Source of the DNA: Methylobacter sp.
Lineage (GTDB): Bacteria; Pseudomonadota; Gammaproteobacteria; Methylococcales; Methylomonadaceae
NCBI GenBank assembly: GCA_028714995.1
Contig: JAQTLI010000018.1
Location: forward strand, 1 to 14,954
Length of the DNA: 14,954 nt
Direction of reading: 5' to 3'
Below the pieces are notes generated by a model. It made no database searches and was not told the origin of the DNA. It was given only the letters and a program-made list of their open reading frames with translations. This document shows positions 7,139 through 14,512 of this stretch, piece by piece; within the stretch, counting starts at the first letter, position 1, and each line of letters starts with the position of its first letter. Made by a program: the position numbers and the translations under genes.

Positions 7139-8359
7139 ATGCTGGAAATTGCATTAGGGATTATTATTTTCACAGCTTTTGTGATTGCGCTGGTCTTTGT
7201 TATTATCGGCGCCAAAAGCAAATTGGTTGCTGCTGGGGATGTTGAAATTCTGATCAATGATGAGAAGAAAGTTCATGTGCCTGCAGGGTCAAAATTATTA
7301 ACCGCATTGGCTGATAACGGCTTGTTCGTGTCATCCGCATGCGGCGGCGGCGGGACTTGCGGTCAGTGTAAAGTTAAAGTGCTTTCAGGCGGCGGCGAGA
7401 TTTTGCCAACTGAATTGTCACACATTTCTAAACGCGAAGCAGCGGAAGGCGAACGTCTTTCCTGCCAGGTTACGGTAAAACATGACATGAACATTGAAGT
7501 CGAAGACGATGTTTTCGGCGTCAAGAAATGGGAATGTACTGTTAAATCAAATCATAACGTTGCCACCTTTATTAAAGAGCTCGTTCTGGAACTGCCTAGA
7601 GGCGAAGAAATCAAGTATCGCGCTGGTGGTTATATTCAGATTGAATGTCCTCCGCACATTGCGAAATATGCTGATTTTGATATTGAAAATAAATTTCGTG
7701 AGGATTGGGATAAATACGATTTATGGCGTTACGTTTCAGACGTAAAAGAGCCTACTTTACGTGCTTATTCGATGGCAAGTTATCCAGAAGAAAAAGAAAT
7801 CATGCTGAACGTACGTATCGCGACACCGCCTCCAGGTGCTCCAGATAGCGTGCCGCCCGGCATCATGTCTTCTTATATTTTTAACCTGAAACCAGGTGAT
7901 AAATGTATTGTTTCAGGACCTTACGGCGAGTTCTACGCTAAAGACACAGAAAATGAAATGGTCTTTATCGGTGGTGGTGCAGGTATGGCGCCAATGCGTT
8001 CGCATATCTTTGATCAATTACGCAGACTGAAGTCCAAACGTAAAATGACCTTCTGGTATGGTGCACGCAGTAAGCGCGAAATGTTCTATGTAGAAGATTT
8101 CAACATGCTGGCCAAAGAAAATGATAATTTTGAATGGCATGTCGCACTGTCTGATCCATTACCAGAAGATAACTGGGAAGGTTATACTGGGTTTATTCAT
8201 AATGTTCTGTTTGAAGAATACATTAAAAATCATCCGGCTCCAGAAGATTGCGAGTTCTACATGTGTGGACCTCCAATCATGAACTCTTCCGTGATCAATA
8301 TGCTGTTGGAGAACGGAGTTGAGCCAGAGAATATCTTCCTGGATGACTTTGGCGGTTAA
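7139..8359 (+). CDS. nqrF: Na+-translocating NADH:quinone reductase subunit F
   Basis: A 406-residue NADH-oxidising subunit and the electron entry point of the complex. One N-terminal membrane helix (3-24) is followed by a 2Fe-2S ferredoxin domain with Cys68, Cys74, Cys77 and Cys109 (SACGGGGTCGQC). A ferredoxin-reductase domain comes next: the FAD motif RAYSMAS at 208-214, the NADH-binding GGGAGMAPMRS at 278-288, CGPP at 376-379 and the C-terminal aromatic-GG end (Phe404). The length and ligand spacing match the family (about 408). The start follows AAGGTATCGTAATG, 12 nt after nqrE. It is the last gene of the operon; a strong intrinsic terminator follows 65 nt after the stop. Confidence 0.98.
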   Translation: MLEIALGIIIFTAFVIALVFVIIGAKSKLVAAGDVEILINDEKKVHVPAGSKLLTALADNGLFVSSACGGGGTCGQCKVKVLSGGGEILPTELSHISKREAAEGERLSCQVTVKHDMNIEVEDDVFGVKKWECTVKSNHNVATFIKELVLELPRGEEIKYRAGGYIQIECPPHIAKYADFDIENKFREDWDKYDLWRYVSDVKEPTLRAYSMASYPEEKEIMLNVRIATPPPGAPDSVPPGIMSSYIFNLKPGDKCIVSGPYGEFYAKDTENEMVFIGGGAGMAPMRSHIFDQLRRLKSKRKMTFWYGARSKREMFYVEDFNMLAKENDNFEWHVALSDPLPEDNWEGYTGFIHNVLFEEYIKNHPAPEDCEFYMCGPPIMNSSVINMLLENGVEPENIFLDDFGG

Positions 8360-8424
8360 TTAATTAGGCTTCCACCTCCCCGAAAACTTTTTTGGAGGAG
8401 ATGAAAGTTCAGGTTAATGAATGG

Positions 8425-8461
8425 ACGAGGAGTATGGCTTGACCTGCTCCTCGTTTTTTTA
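8425..8461 (+). terminator. Intrinsic terminator of the nqr operon
   Basis: ACGAGGAG (8425-8432) pairs perfectly with CTCCTCGT (8447-8454) around a 14-nt loop, and the 3' arm runs into a tract of eight T. It lies 65 nt after the nqrF stop and would separate the operon transcript from nqrM downstream. Confidence 0.85.
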
Positions 8462-8524
8462 TTGTCGGCCTTTATTATTAATGAGCAAAACAGTTATGGT
8501 GCTTGCCCGATAAAAGTTATTAAT

Positions 8525-8554
8525 TTGCAGTGCAGTACCATAAACCAGTATTAT
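8525..8554 (+). promoter_or_regulatory. Possible promoter for nqrM
   Basis: The strong terminator upstream implies that nqrM needs its own promoter or read-through. TTGCAG (8525-8530) and TATTAT (8549-8554) are spaced by 18 bp. A second option is TTGACG (8572-8577) with a poor TTTATG 17 bp later (8595-8600). Neither is compelling; I list the first because its -10 box is nearer consensus. Confidence 0.3.
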
Positions 8555-8619
8555 TAAAATCGATGCAGGGCTTGACGAAAACAGTACGTAAGCCTTTATG
8601 AACTTCACGAGGTGATATC

Positions 8620-8799
8620 ATGATTTATTTTTTAGTGACTTTTGTTTTTATCGCTTTTGTTGTTGCGATTATGGCGATAGGCGTTATTTTTGGCAGACGC
8701 GCTATCAAAGGATCATGTGGCGGTGTAAACAATGGAAATTGTGTTTGTGTAGAAAAGTGTGATAAAAGAAAGAAAATGGAAGCTGAAGGAAACGTTTAA
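8620..8799 (+). CDS. nqrM: Na+-NQR maturation protein NqrM (DUF539 family)
   Basis: A 59-residue protein. It has one N-terminal membrane helix (about 3-24), then GRRAIKGSCGG and a cysteine cluster Cys33, Cys41, Cys43, Cys47, ending in a charged tail (KRKKMEAEG). This layout and the four cysteines match NqrM, a small membrane protein needed to make active Na+-NQR, thought to deliver iron for the NqrD/NqrE centre. The ATG at 8620 follows a good GAGGTGA site (8609-8615). In Vibrio the gene lies just after nqrF and apbE; here it is also downstream of nqrF, but separated by a terminator and without apbE. The length matches the family. Confidence 0.92.
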   Translation: MIYFLVTFVFIAFVVAIMAIGVIFGRRAIKGSCGGVNNGNCVCVEKCDKRKKMEAEGNV

Positions 8800-8873
8800 A
8801 CTAAGCGTAAGCAATCAAGGATGACTTGTAAGTCAGCAGTCCATTTATAATAAACAACAACGAGGAGTTCATT

Positions 8874-9275
8874 ATGCTGGCGAAAATTACTGTTGCAGAA
8901 TATATGTCGAAAAGATTGGTAACACTTACTAAAGATACTGATGTAATTGATGCAGTGAAGAAATTGCTGGATCATAAAATAACCAGTGCTCCCGTTGTTG
9001 ATCAGCGCGGACACTTGTTAGGAATGTTTTCTGAAAAAGATGTTATGCGAGTTGTTCTGGAGAGTGCCTACAATCAGAGCATGAGCGGAAAGGTTGGCGA
9101 ATTTATGACTTCAAAAACCATTAGCGTCAATGCTGATTCCAGTATCGTAGATTTGGCTGAAAAATTTCAGCAGTCACCTATCAGAAGTTTTCCAGTGTTT
9201 CAGGGTACTGACTTGGTAGGAATTGTCAGTCGCACTGATGTATTAAGGGCTTTGGCTTCAATTCATTACGATTAA
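8874..9275 (+). CDS. Two-CBS-domain protein
   Basis: A 133-residue soluble protein made of a tandem CBS pair and little else. The first unit runs from about 6 to 62 (VAEYMSKRLVTLTKDTDV, then ITSAPVVDQRGHLLGMFSEKDV) and the second from about 74 to 130 (VGEFMTSKTISVNADSSI, then IRSFPVFQGTDLVGIVSRTDV). Such pairs bind adenine nucleotides such as AMP or ATP and act as sensors, but stand-alone proteins of this type have no fixed target. A clear GAGGAG ribosome site precedes the ATG (8862-8867). The stop is only 4 nt before the GTG of exonuclease I, so the two genes are probably co-transcribed; the functional link is unknown. No catalytic domain is present. Confidence 0.88.
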   Translation: MLAKITVAEYMSKRLVTLTKDTDVIDAVKKLLDHKITSAPVVDQRGHLLGMFSEKDVMRVVLESAYNQSMSGKVGEFMTSKTISVNADSSIVDLAEKFQQSPIRSFPVFQGTDLVGIVSRTDVLRALASIHYD

Positions 9276-9279
9276 AACA

Positions 9280-10731
9280 GTGGGTAATACACAAACCTTT
9301 TATTGGCATGACTACGAAACATTCGGTACAGACCCACGAAAAGACAAGCCAGTTCAGTTTGCCGGCATTCGTACCGATTTTGACTTTAATGTTGTAGACG
9401 TTCCTCTGGTTGTTTATTGCAAGCCTGCGGCAGATTGTCTTCCTCATCCTGATGCCTGTTTAATTACAGGCATAACCCCGCAGCTTGCTGAACAGAAAGG
9501 GGTTTGTGAAGCAGAGTTTATTCGCCAGATACATGAGCAGCTATCGCAGCCAAACACCTGTACTCTCGGCTATAACAGTCTTCGTTTTGATGATGAAGTT
9601 ACCCGCAATTCTCTTTATCGTAATTTCTATGATCCCTACGCACGGGAATGGCAGAATGGTAATTCCCGCTGGGATATCATCGATGTAATTAGGGCGGCGA
9701 GAGCATTACGTCCTGAAGGCATAATCTGGCCGGTCAATGAAGAGGGCAAACCCAGTTTCAGATTGGATCAATTAACCAAAGCCAATAACATAGCCCATGA
9801 AGCTGCGCATGACGCGCTTTCAGATGTTAACGCCACCATAGCAATAACTAGGTTGGTTAAACAAGCCCAACCCAAACTCTTCCAGTTCCTATTGCAACAT
9901 CGGGTTAAGGCCGAGGCGCTTAACTTACTTCAATTTGGCAGTTTTAAACCTGTGGTGCATATTTCTGGAAAATATCTTTCCGTTAAAAATTGCCTTGCCA
10001 TAGTGCTTCCTGTTTGCAAGCACCCCACCAATAGTAACGGCATTATTGTTTATGATCTCTCTGTTGATCCTGAGCCAATGCTATCTTTATCTCAGGAAGA
10101 AATTCAGCAAAGAATTTTTACCGCAACAGATGACTTGCCGGAGGGCATAGCGAGAATACCGCTAAAAACAGTGCATATTAACAAATGTCCGGTTTTAGCG
10201 CCTATTTCTGTGATCAGACCGAATGACGAGCTACGGTTGGAAATAGATTTAGCGCTATGCTATGCGAATATCGAAAAGATTAAAAAAGCGACTGGATTAG
10301 CTGAAAAATTGACCCAAGTTTTTAGTGGCCAAACATATGACATGCAAGACGCTGACCCCGATCTTGCTATTTATAGCGGCGGTTTTTTTACTGAAACGGA
10401 TAAACAAAAGATGACCAGGATCAGGGTCATGCCAGCAGAACAATTAGCTAAAGCTGCATTCGATTTTGCTGATGCCCGATTACCGGAAATGCTGTTCAGA
10501 TATAGGGCTCGTAATTTTCCAGAAACGCTGAGTTCAGATGAGGCACTTCGATGGAATGAGTTTTGTGTTAACCGCTTAACCGGTCGTCGCCCGGGTGCGG
10601 GAATTTTACTCGATGCCTATTTCAGTCGATTGCAGGAGTTGCGCAGTGACAAAAATGTTAACCTGGATATCATTGACGCTCTAAATGCCTATGCGGTTGA
10701 GAAAATGGAACGGCTTGGCATTACCAAATAA
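9280..10731 (+). CDS. sbcB: Exonuclease I, 3'-5' single-strand DNA exonuclease
   Basis: A 483-residue DEDDh exonuclease that degrades single-stranded DNA from the 3' end in mismatch repair and recombination control and binds the SSB acidic tip. Catalytic residues inferred from alignment to the E. coli enzyme are Asp11 and Glu13 (HDYETFGTDP), Asp104 (LRFDDEVTRN), His177 and Asp182 (AAHDALSDVNATIA). Other strong family blocks are PSFRLDQLTKAN (158-169), VHINKCPVLAP and LFRYRARNFPETL. The length is close to the E. coli protein (475). The start is GTG at 9280, chosen because it gives the family N-terminus; no ATG is available and no clear ribosome site is seen, which fits translation coupled to the CBS gene ending 4 nt upstream. 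No obvious terminator follows. Confidence 0.97.
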   Translation: MGNTQTFYWHDYETFGTDPRKDKPVQFAGIRTDFDFNVVDVPLVVYCKPAADCLPHPDACLITGITPQLAEQKGVCEAEFIRQIHEQLSQPNTCTLGYNSLRFDDEVTRNSLYRNFYDPYAREWQNGNSRWDIIDVIRAARALRPEGIIWPVNEEGKPSFRLDQLTKANNIAHEAAHDALSDVNATIAITRLVKQAQPKLFQFLLQHRVKAEALNLLQFGSFKPVVHISGKYLSVKNCLAIVLPVCKHPTNSNGIIVYDLSVDPEPMLSLSQEEIQQRIFTATDDLPEGIARIPLKTVHINKCPVLAPISVIRPNDELRLEIDLALCYANIEKIKKATGLAEKLTQVFSGQTYDMQDADPDLAIYSGGFFTETDKQKMTRIRVMPAEQLAKAAFDFADARLPEMLFRYRARNFPETLSSDEALRWNEFCVNRLTGRRPGAGILLDAYFSRLQELRSDKNVNLDIIDALNAYAVEKMERLGITK

Positions 10732-10830
10732 TATTCACCTTATGGACAAAAGCAACATCCAAGATGAATCATCCGTGTATTAGATGCGTTTAAAATGCGC
10801 TAAGCTGATGCTTGCGTCACTTAGTTGTCA

Positions 10831-10836
10831 TATAAT
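10831..10836 (+). promoter_or_regulatory. Candidate -10 box for the MxaD-like gene
   Basis: A perfect TATAAT lies 39 bp before the ATG at 10876. No good -35 box occurs 16-18 bp upstream (TTGCGT at 10812-10817 is too close), so the promoter, if real, may rely on an activator. An AAGGA ribosome site (10864-10868) follows. Confidence 0.4.
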
Positions 10837-10875
10837 GTGTAGCTCAGTTTTTATGTTCCCATTAAGGAAATTAAT

Positions 10876-11439
10876 ATGAAGAAAATCACTTTGTTTGTTT
10901 CGGTTTTGTTGTTCCTTTTTACGGCAGTAGCTAATGCACATGGCCCTGTACGTCAAAAAGCCGAAGAAGAAATCACTATCAATGCACCTGCTGAAAAAGT
11001 CTGGTCTATCATTAAAAATTATGGTGATTTGTCTTGGCTGCCAACGGTAAAAAGCGTAACAGTAGATAAAGGCAATGAGAAGGGTTCAATCCGCGTTTTG
11101 ACATTAAAGGATGGCGGTACAATTACAGAAGAATTGAAAAAGTATGATGATAAGGCTATGTCATATGCTTACAAAATCACCGATATGAGCACCGCAAAAA
11201 CCATCACTCATGCAGGTGTTGAAGAAAAGGTACCTGTATTGCCTGTAGATAACTATGCAGCAAGTATAGATTTAACAGCTAACGGTGACAAAACTGTCGT
11301 GTCCTGGAAAGCAGGTTATTACCGTGCTTACATGAACAACAATCCACCTGAAGAAATGAATGAAGAAGCTGCTAATTCAGCAGTGACAGCTCTTTTGAAG
11401 TCAGGATTGCAAAATCTGAAAGCGCTGGCTGAAAAGTAA
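10876..11439 (+). CDS. Periplasmic SRPBCC-family protein, MxaD-like
   Basis: A 187-residue exported protein with a clean Sec signal peptide (KK, then a hydrophobic core at 5-18, cleavage likely after AVANA at residue 21). The mature part is one START/SRPBCC domain: ITINAPAEKVWSIIKNYGDLSWLP (35-58), with a late VVSWKAGYYRAYMNNNPP segment and an amphipathic C-terminal helix. The mature start HGPVRQKAEEEITI resembles MxaD proteins of methylotrophs, periplasmic helpers of methanol dehydrogenase electron transfer, so I infer an MxaD-like role. A polyketide-cyclase-like SRPBCC protein of other function cannot be excluded. The next gene starts 9 nt after its stop, but a strong terminator hairpin lies within that gene's first codons (11522-11552). 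Confidence 0.8.
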   Translation: MKKITLFVSVLLFLFTAVANAHGPVRQKAEEEITINAPAEKVWSIIKNYGDLSWLPTVKSVTVDKGNEKGSIRVLTLKDGGTITEELKKYDDKAMSYAYKITDMSTAKTITHAGVEEKVPVLPVDNYAASIDLTANGDKTVVSWKAGYYRAYMNNNPPEEMNEEAANSAVTALLKSGLQNLKALAEK

Positions 11440-11448
11440 GGTCTGTTA

Positions 11449-12459
11449 GTGTTTCAAGTGAACTACCGCCGCACCAGCTCCCGGCTGGTTTGCGGCATAC
11501 ACACCATCCTTGGCGATAAGGCTGTAGCGATTTGCATCGCTACAGTTTTTTTATCTACACCGCTTTACGCTGCGCCTTTTGCTTACATCAGCAACCAACT
11601 GGGAGACAGTGTTTCTGTTATCGATACAGAAAAAGGGAAGGTGGTCGATACTATTGCTGTTCAGGGTAAGCCTGCCGGCGTCGCCGCTTCACCGGATGGC
11701 AGCAGGATTTACATTAGTACGCCGGAAGCTAAAGGGTTTGCTGTTTTAGATACAAAAAAAGGAAAAGTCATTGCCAAGGTTGCAGTCAATGACGGTACAT
11801 TAGGCATTGCCGTTGGTCCTAACGGTAAGCGGATATATGTCGCGGACTGGTACAAAAATTCTGTCTCGGTCATCGATGCGGACAGTCTGAAAATAATTAA
11901 AACGATTGGTGTTGGTGAATCGCCGTCAGGCCTGGTAGTCAGCCCTGATAATCGCTGGTTATATGTCGCCAACAGGATCAGTAATTCAGTTTCTCAGATT
12001 GATCTAAATAAACTGACGATCAAAAAAACGACTCAGGTTGGCACGCATCCATTTGGGCTCACCATTGATTCAAGGGGCGAGAGAATTTATGTCGCTAATG
12101 TACAAAGCGATGATGTAACCGTTTTGGAGACTACGCATATGCAGCCTATCGCTACGGTGAAGGTTAATATGCTGCCTTATGCAGCAGCGCTGGCACTCAA
12201 TGACAGCCGCCTGTTTGTCACCAATCAGGATGACGGTTCTGTTTCTGTCATTGATACGGAAACACTAAAAGAAATCGGTTTGATTACGGTGGGTGAAAAG
12301 CCCGAGGGTATTAGCACTCATTCAGATGATCGACATGTGTATGTGGCTAACTGGTTTGATGGCAATGTTTCGGTGATCGATGCCAGAACCTTGAAAGTGA
12401 TTGATACTATTAAAACTGGCGAAGGCAGTCGTGCATTTGGACAATTTATTGGTAAATAA
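11449..12459 (+). CDS. Secreted seven-blade YVTN beta-propeller protein
   Basis: A 336-residue protein with seven repeats of about 42 residues, each built as (I/V)YVAN-x-SVSVID-x(5)-V-x-TI-VG-x-P-x-G-x-SPDG; examples begin near 46, 88, 129, 171, 213, 254 and 297. Such propellers bind proteins or cofactors in the periplasm or at the surface; no catalytic motif is seen. The N-terminus reads as a signal peptide with a long Arg-containing n-region, the core AVAICIATVFL (25-35) and likely cleavage after LYA (41). I chose GTG at 11449 after TAAGG (11437-11441); a GTG three codons later is also possible, but no start exists between the signal peptide and the first blade. Its place 9 nt after an MxaD-like gene suggests a role with PQQ/methanol oxidation proteins, by inference. 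A terminator hairpin overlaps its first codons. Confidence 0.85.
   Translation: MFQVNYRRTSSRLVCGIHTILGDKAVAICIATVFLSTPLYAAPFAYISNQLGDSVSVIDTEKGKVVDTIAVQGKPAGVAASPDGSRIYISTPEAKGFAVLDTKKGKVIAKVAVNDGTLGIAVGPNGKRIYVADWYKNSVSVIDADSLKIIKTIGVGESPSGLVVSPDNRWLYVANRISNSVSQIDLNKLTIKKTTQVGTHPFGLTIDSRGERIYVANVQSDDVTVLETTHMQPIATVKVNMLPYAAALALNDSRLFVTNQDDGSVSVIDTETLKEIGLITVGEKPEGISTHSDDRHVYVANWFDGNVSVIDARTLKVIDTIKTGEGSRAFGQFIGK
11467..11496 (+). promoter_or_regulatory. First leader hairpin, overlapping the start of the propeller gene
   Basis: GCCGC-ACCAGC (11467-11477) pairs with GCTGGT-(TT)-GCGGC (11483-11496) around a 5-nt loop, giving 11 bp with a two-base bulge. It begins 18 nt after the GTG start and is followed 26 nt later by the U-tailed hairpin. 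It lacks a T tract itself. The tandem arrangement resembles an attenuator, but no alternative pairing between the two hairpins was established. Confidence 0.5.
11522..11552 (+). terminator. Terminator hairpin inside signal-peptide codons
   Basis: CTGTAGCGAT (11522-11531), loop TTGC, ATCGCTACAG (11536-11545), then seven T: a perfect 10-bp stem with a tetraloop and U tail, the classic form of an intrinsic terminator. It lies 83 nt after the MxaD-like stop and inside the open frame of the propeller gene, coding for its hydrophobic signal-peptide core. It could end the upstream transcript, or act as a conditional terminator that translating ribosomes melt. Confidence 0.75.
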
Positions 12460-12584
12460 TATACAGATTAGCCAGGTAGGGTAGGCATAAAACTGCTCAT
12501 TTTATAATTAAACAATTCCGATTTACTTTCGCATTGTTGATACAAAACGCATCAAAAGCTTTCCTCAATCAGACTACCCCTTAA

Positions 12585-13961
12585 ATGCCTGCACCGAATC
12601 AACTTATTGCTCCGCTTCCTTATTTTGCTGATAGTGCAGAACTATTTTCCGCCATTTCCGGCAAAACCTGGGCGGTTTTTCTGGATAGCGGTTATCCCCA
12701 CAGCAAGCAAGGCCGATATGACATTATAGCTGCTGAACCTGTGTGTACTTTGGTCACGCATGGCGATACTACGGAGATTACCCGTAACGGCGTTGCTATA
12801 AAATCCGCTGAAAACCCGTTTGATCTGGTTAAGCAACAGCTCCTGCCCGAATATGTTGGTTTGGATGAGTTGCCTTTCAATGGTGGTGCCATCGGTTATT
12901 TCTCGTATGATTTAGCCCGCCGTCTGGAGACGCTGCCTGCCATTGCCGAGGATGCTGAACATATTGCCGAAATGGCCGTAGGGATCTATGAGTGGGCCGT
13001 TATCGTCGATCATCATCAGCAAAAAAGCTATCTGGTAGGGCAGAATTGCGATGCTCGAAAATGGCAAGGTTTGAAAGAGCAGTTCAGCCAATTACCAGTG
13101 AAGCCAGAACATGATGCTTTTAAGGTCATTAGTGATGTTAAATCCAACATGGACAAGGATTTCTATGTTCAAGCCTTCAATCGGATTAAACATTATCTGA
13201 AAGAAGGTGATTGTTATCAGGTGAATCTGGCCCAGCGTTTTGTTGCTTCCTGTGAAGGTGATCCGTGGATGGCCTACCAGACACTGCGGAGATTAAATGC
13301 CGCCCCCTTTAGTTGCTACCTGAATTTACCCGAGGTGCAAATCCTAAGCTCATCTCCTGAACGTTTCTTGAAGTTGACTGATGGTGTTGTTGAAACCAAA
13401 CCCATTAAAGGTACACGACCTAGAAAACAGGATTATTCGGAAGATCAGCAGCAGATTAAAAACCTTGAAAGCAGCAAAAAAGACCGGGCAGAAAACCTGA
13501 TGATTGTGGATTTGCTGCGCAATGATATCAGTAAAACCTGCAAGAAGGGTTCGGTAAAAGTGCCGGTGATATTTGATGTGGAAAGTTATGCAACTGTGCA
13601 TCATTTAGTGAGTACCATAACCGGTATACTGGCAGATAATCAGCATGCACTGGATTTGCTAAAAAGCTGTTTCCCGGGTGGTTCGATTACCGGCGCTCCC
13701 AAGATTCGAGCCATGGAAATTATAGAAGAACTGGAACCCAACAGGCGGGGTGTTTATTGCGGCGCTATTGGTTATATCGGTTTTAATGGCAATATGGATA
13801 CCAATATTGCCATCAGAACGCTGGTTCATTCAGAACACGCCATTCGTTTTTGGGCAGGGGGCGGTATCGTCAATGATTCGGTTGCTGAAGATGAATATCA
13901 GGAGTGTTTTGATAAGGCAGCGGCAATGCTTAATTTGCTGAAACAACTGACGATAAAATGA
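12585..13961 (+). CDS. pabB: Aminodeoxychorismate synthase component I
   Basis: A 458-residue chorismate-using enzyme that makes 4-amino-4-deoxychorismate, the precursor of 4-aminobenzoate, with a PabA glutaminase not seen here. The N-terminal anthranilate-synthase-I-like region (1-170) includes GGAIGYFSYDL (100-110). The chorismate-binding domain (about 190-455) has EGDCYQVNLAQRF (207-219), SSSPERFL, PIKGTRPR (273-280), DLLRNDI and FPGGSITGAPKIRAMEII (363-380), ending in GGGIVNDS. Lys275 in PIKGT marks PabB; anthranilate synthase TrpE has Ala there. The length is close to E. coli PabB (453). The ATG at 12585 has no clear ribosome site; a TATAAT at 12503-12508 is a possible -10 box without a good -35. 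The TGA overlaps the next start as ATGA. Confidence 0.93.
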   Translation: MPAPNQLIAPLPYFADSAELFSAISGKTWAVFLDSGYPHSKQGRYDIIAAEPVCTLVTHGDTTEITRNGVAIKSAENPFDLVKQQLLPEYVGLDELPFNGGAIGYFSYDLARRLETLPAIAEDAEHIAEMAVGIYEWAVIVDHHQQKSYLVGQNCDARKWQGLKEQFSQLPVKPEHDAFKVISDVKSNMDKDFYVQAFNRIKHYLKEGDCYQVNLAQRFVASCEGDPWMAYQTLRRLNAAPFSCYLNLPEVQILSSSPERFLKLTDGVVETKPIKGTRPRKQDYSEDQQQIKNLESSKKDRAENLMIVDLLRNDISKTCKKGSVKVPVIFDVESYATVHHLVSTITGILADNQHALDLLKSCFPGGSITGAPKIRAMEIIEELEPNRRGVYCGAIGYIGFNGNMDTNIAIRTLVHSEHAIRFWAGGGIVNDSVAEDEYQECFDKAAAMLNLLKQLTIK

Positions 13962-14512
13962 TTGTTGTAAAGCTTGGCGGTAGTCTGGCTCGATCAGAGG
14001 CATTGATTAAATGCTTGAACACCATTGAGCAAAAATATCAGGGCAGGGCAGTGGTCATTGTTCCCGGAGGTGGCGCATTTGCAGATCAGGTCAGGATTGC
14101 TCAAAATCACTGGCAGTTCGATGACAAAACTGCTCATGCCATGGCGTTGTTAGCTATGCAGCAGATGGCCTTATTGTTAAAAGGGCTTAAACCTGATTTT
14201 TCTATGGCCGGGTTGACTAGTGATATTCAGGAACGGTTAAAGCTGCAAAAGGTTGTCATCTGGTCGCCGGATATTATTGAGCTTGATAGCGCTGGTATTC
14301 AGGCCACTTGGGATATAACATCGGACAGTCTTGCAGCATGGTTGGCTAAGACGCTTTCGGCTAAGGAGCTTGTATTGGTGAAGTCTGCTAATATTAATGG
14401 TGGCCTTAGTGTGCGTGAACTCGCTGATCAAAACATTGTTGATCAATCATTTTGCAATTTTCTAGCGAATAGCTCTTTTAAGATAACAATAATTAATGAA
14501 CAAAGGTTCTAA
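13958..14512 (+). CDS. Amino-acid-kinase-fold protein, MfnE-like
   Basis: A 184-residue protein of the amino acid kinase superfamily. VVKLGGSL (3-10) is the N-terminal phosphate loop, VIVPGGGAFADQVR (33-46) the second glycine-rich motif, WDITSDSLAAWLA (118-130) the typical substrate/ATP segment, and ELVLVKSANI (137-146) a late strand. It is shorter than uridylate or aspartate kinases and resembles the kinase of methanofuran biosynthesis (MfnE), which phosphorylates the aminomethylfuran phosphate. Placement directly after pabB, whose product feeds tetrahydromethanopterin, supports a C1-carrier role, as in methylotrophs. It starts inside the pabB stop (ATGA) and ends on the next start (TAATG). 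The kinase fold is firm; the MfnE assignment is inference. Confidence 0.75.
   Translation: MIVVKLGGSLARSEALIKCLNTIEQKYQGRAVVIVPGGGAFADQVRIAQNHWQFDDKTAHAMALLAMQQMALLLKGLKPDFSMAGLTSDIQERLKLQKVVIWSPDIIELDSAGIQATWDITSDSLAAWLAKTLSAKELVLVKSANINGGLSVRELADQNIVDQSFCNFLANSSFKITIINEQRF

Noticed and set aside
8401..8442. Short frame starting ATG right after GGAGGAG downstream of nqrF
   Set aside because: Thirteen codons only, the ribosome site is too close to the ATG, and the frame runs into the terminator stem.
12585..13961. Anthranilate synthase component I (TrpE)
   Set aside because: The active-site motif is PIKGT with Lys275, the PabB form; TrpE has PIAGT. The neighbouring gene also fits 4-aminobenzoate use.
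13958..14512. Uridylate or aspartate kinase
   Set aside because: It shares the amino acid kinase fold, but 184 residues is short for either enzyme, there is no ACT domain, and the pabB context points to cofactor synthesis.
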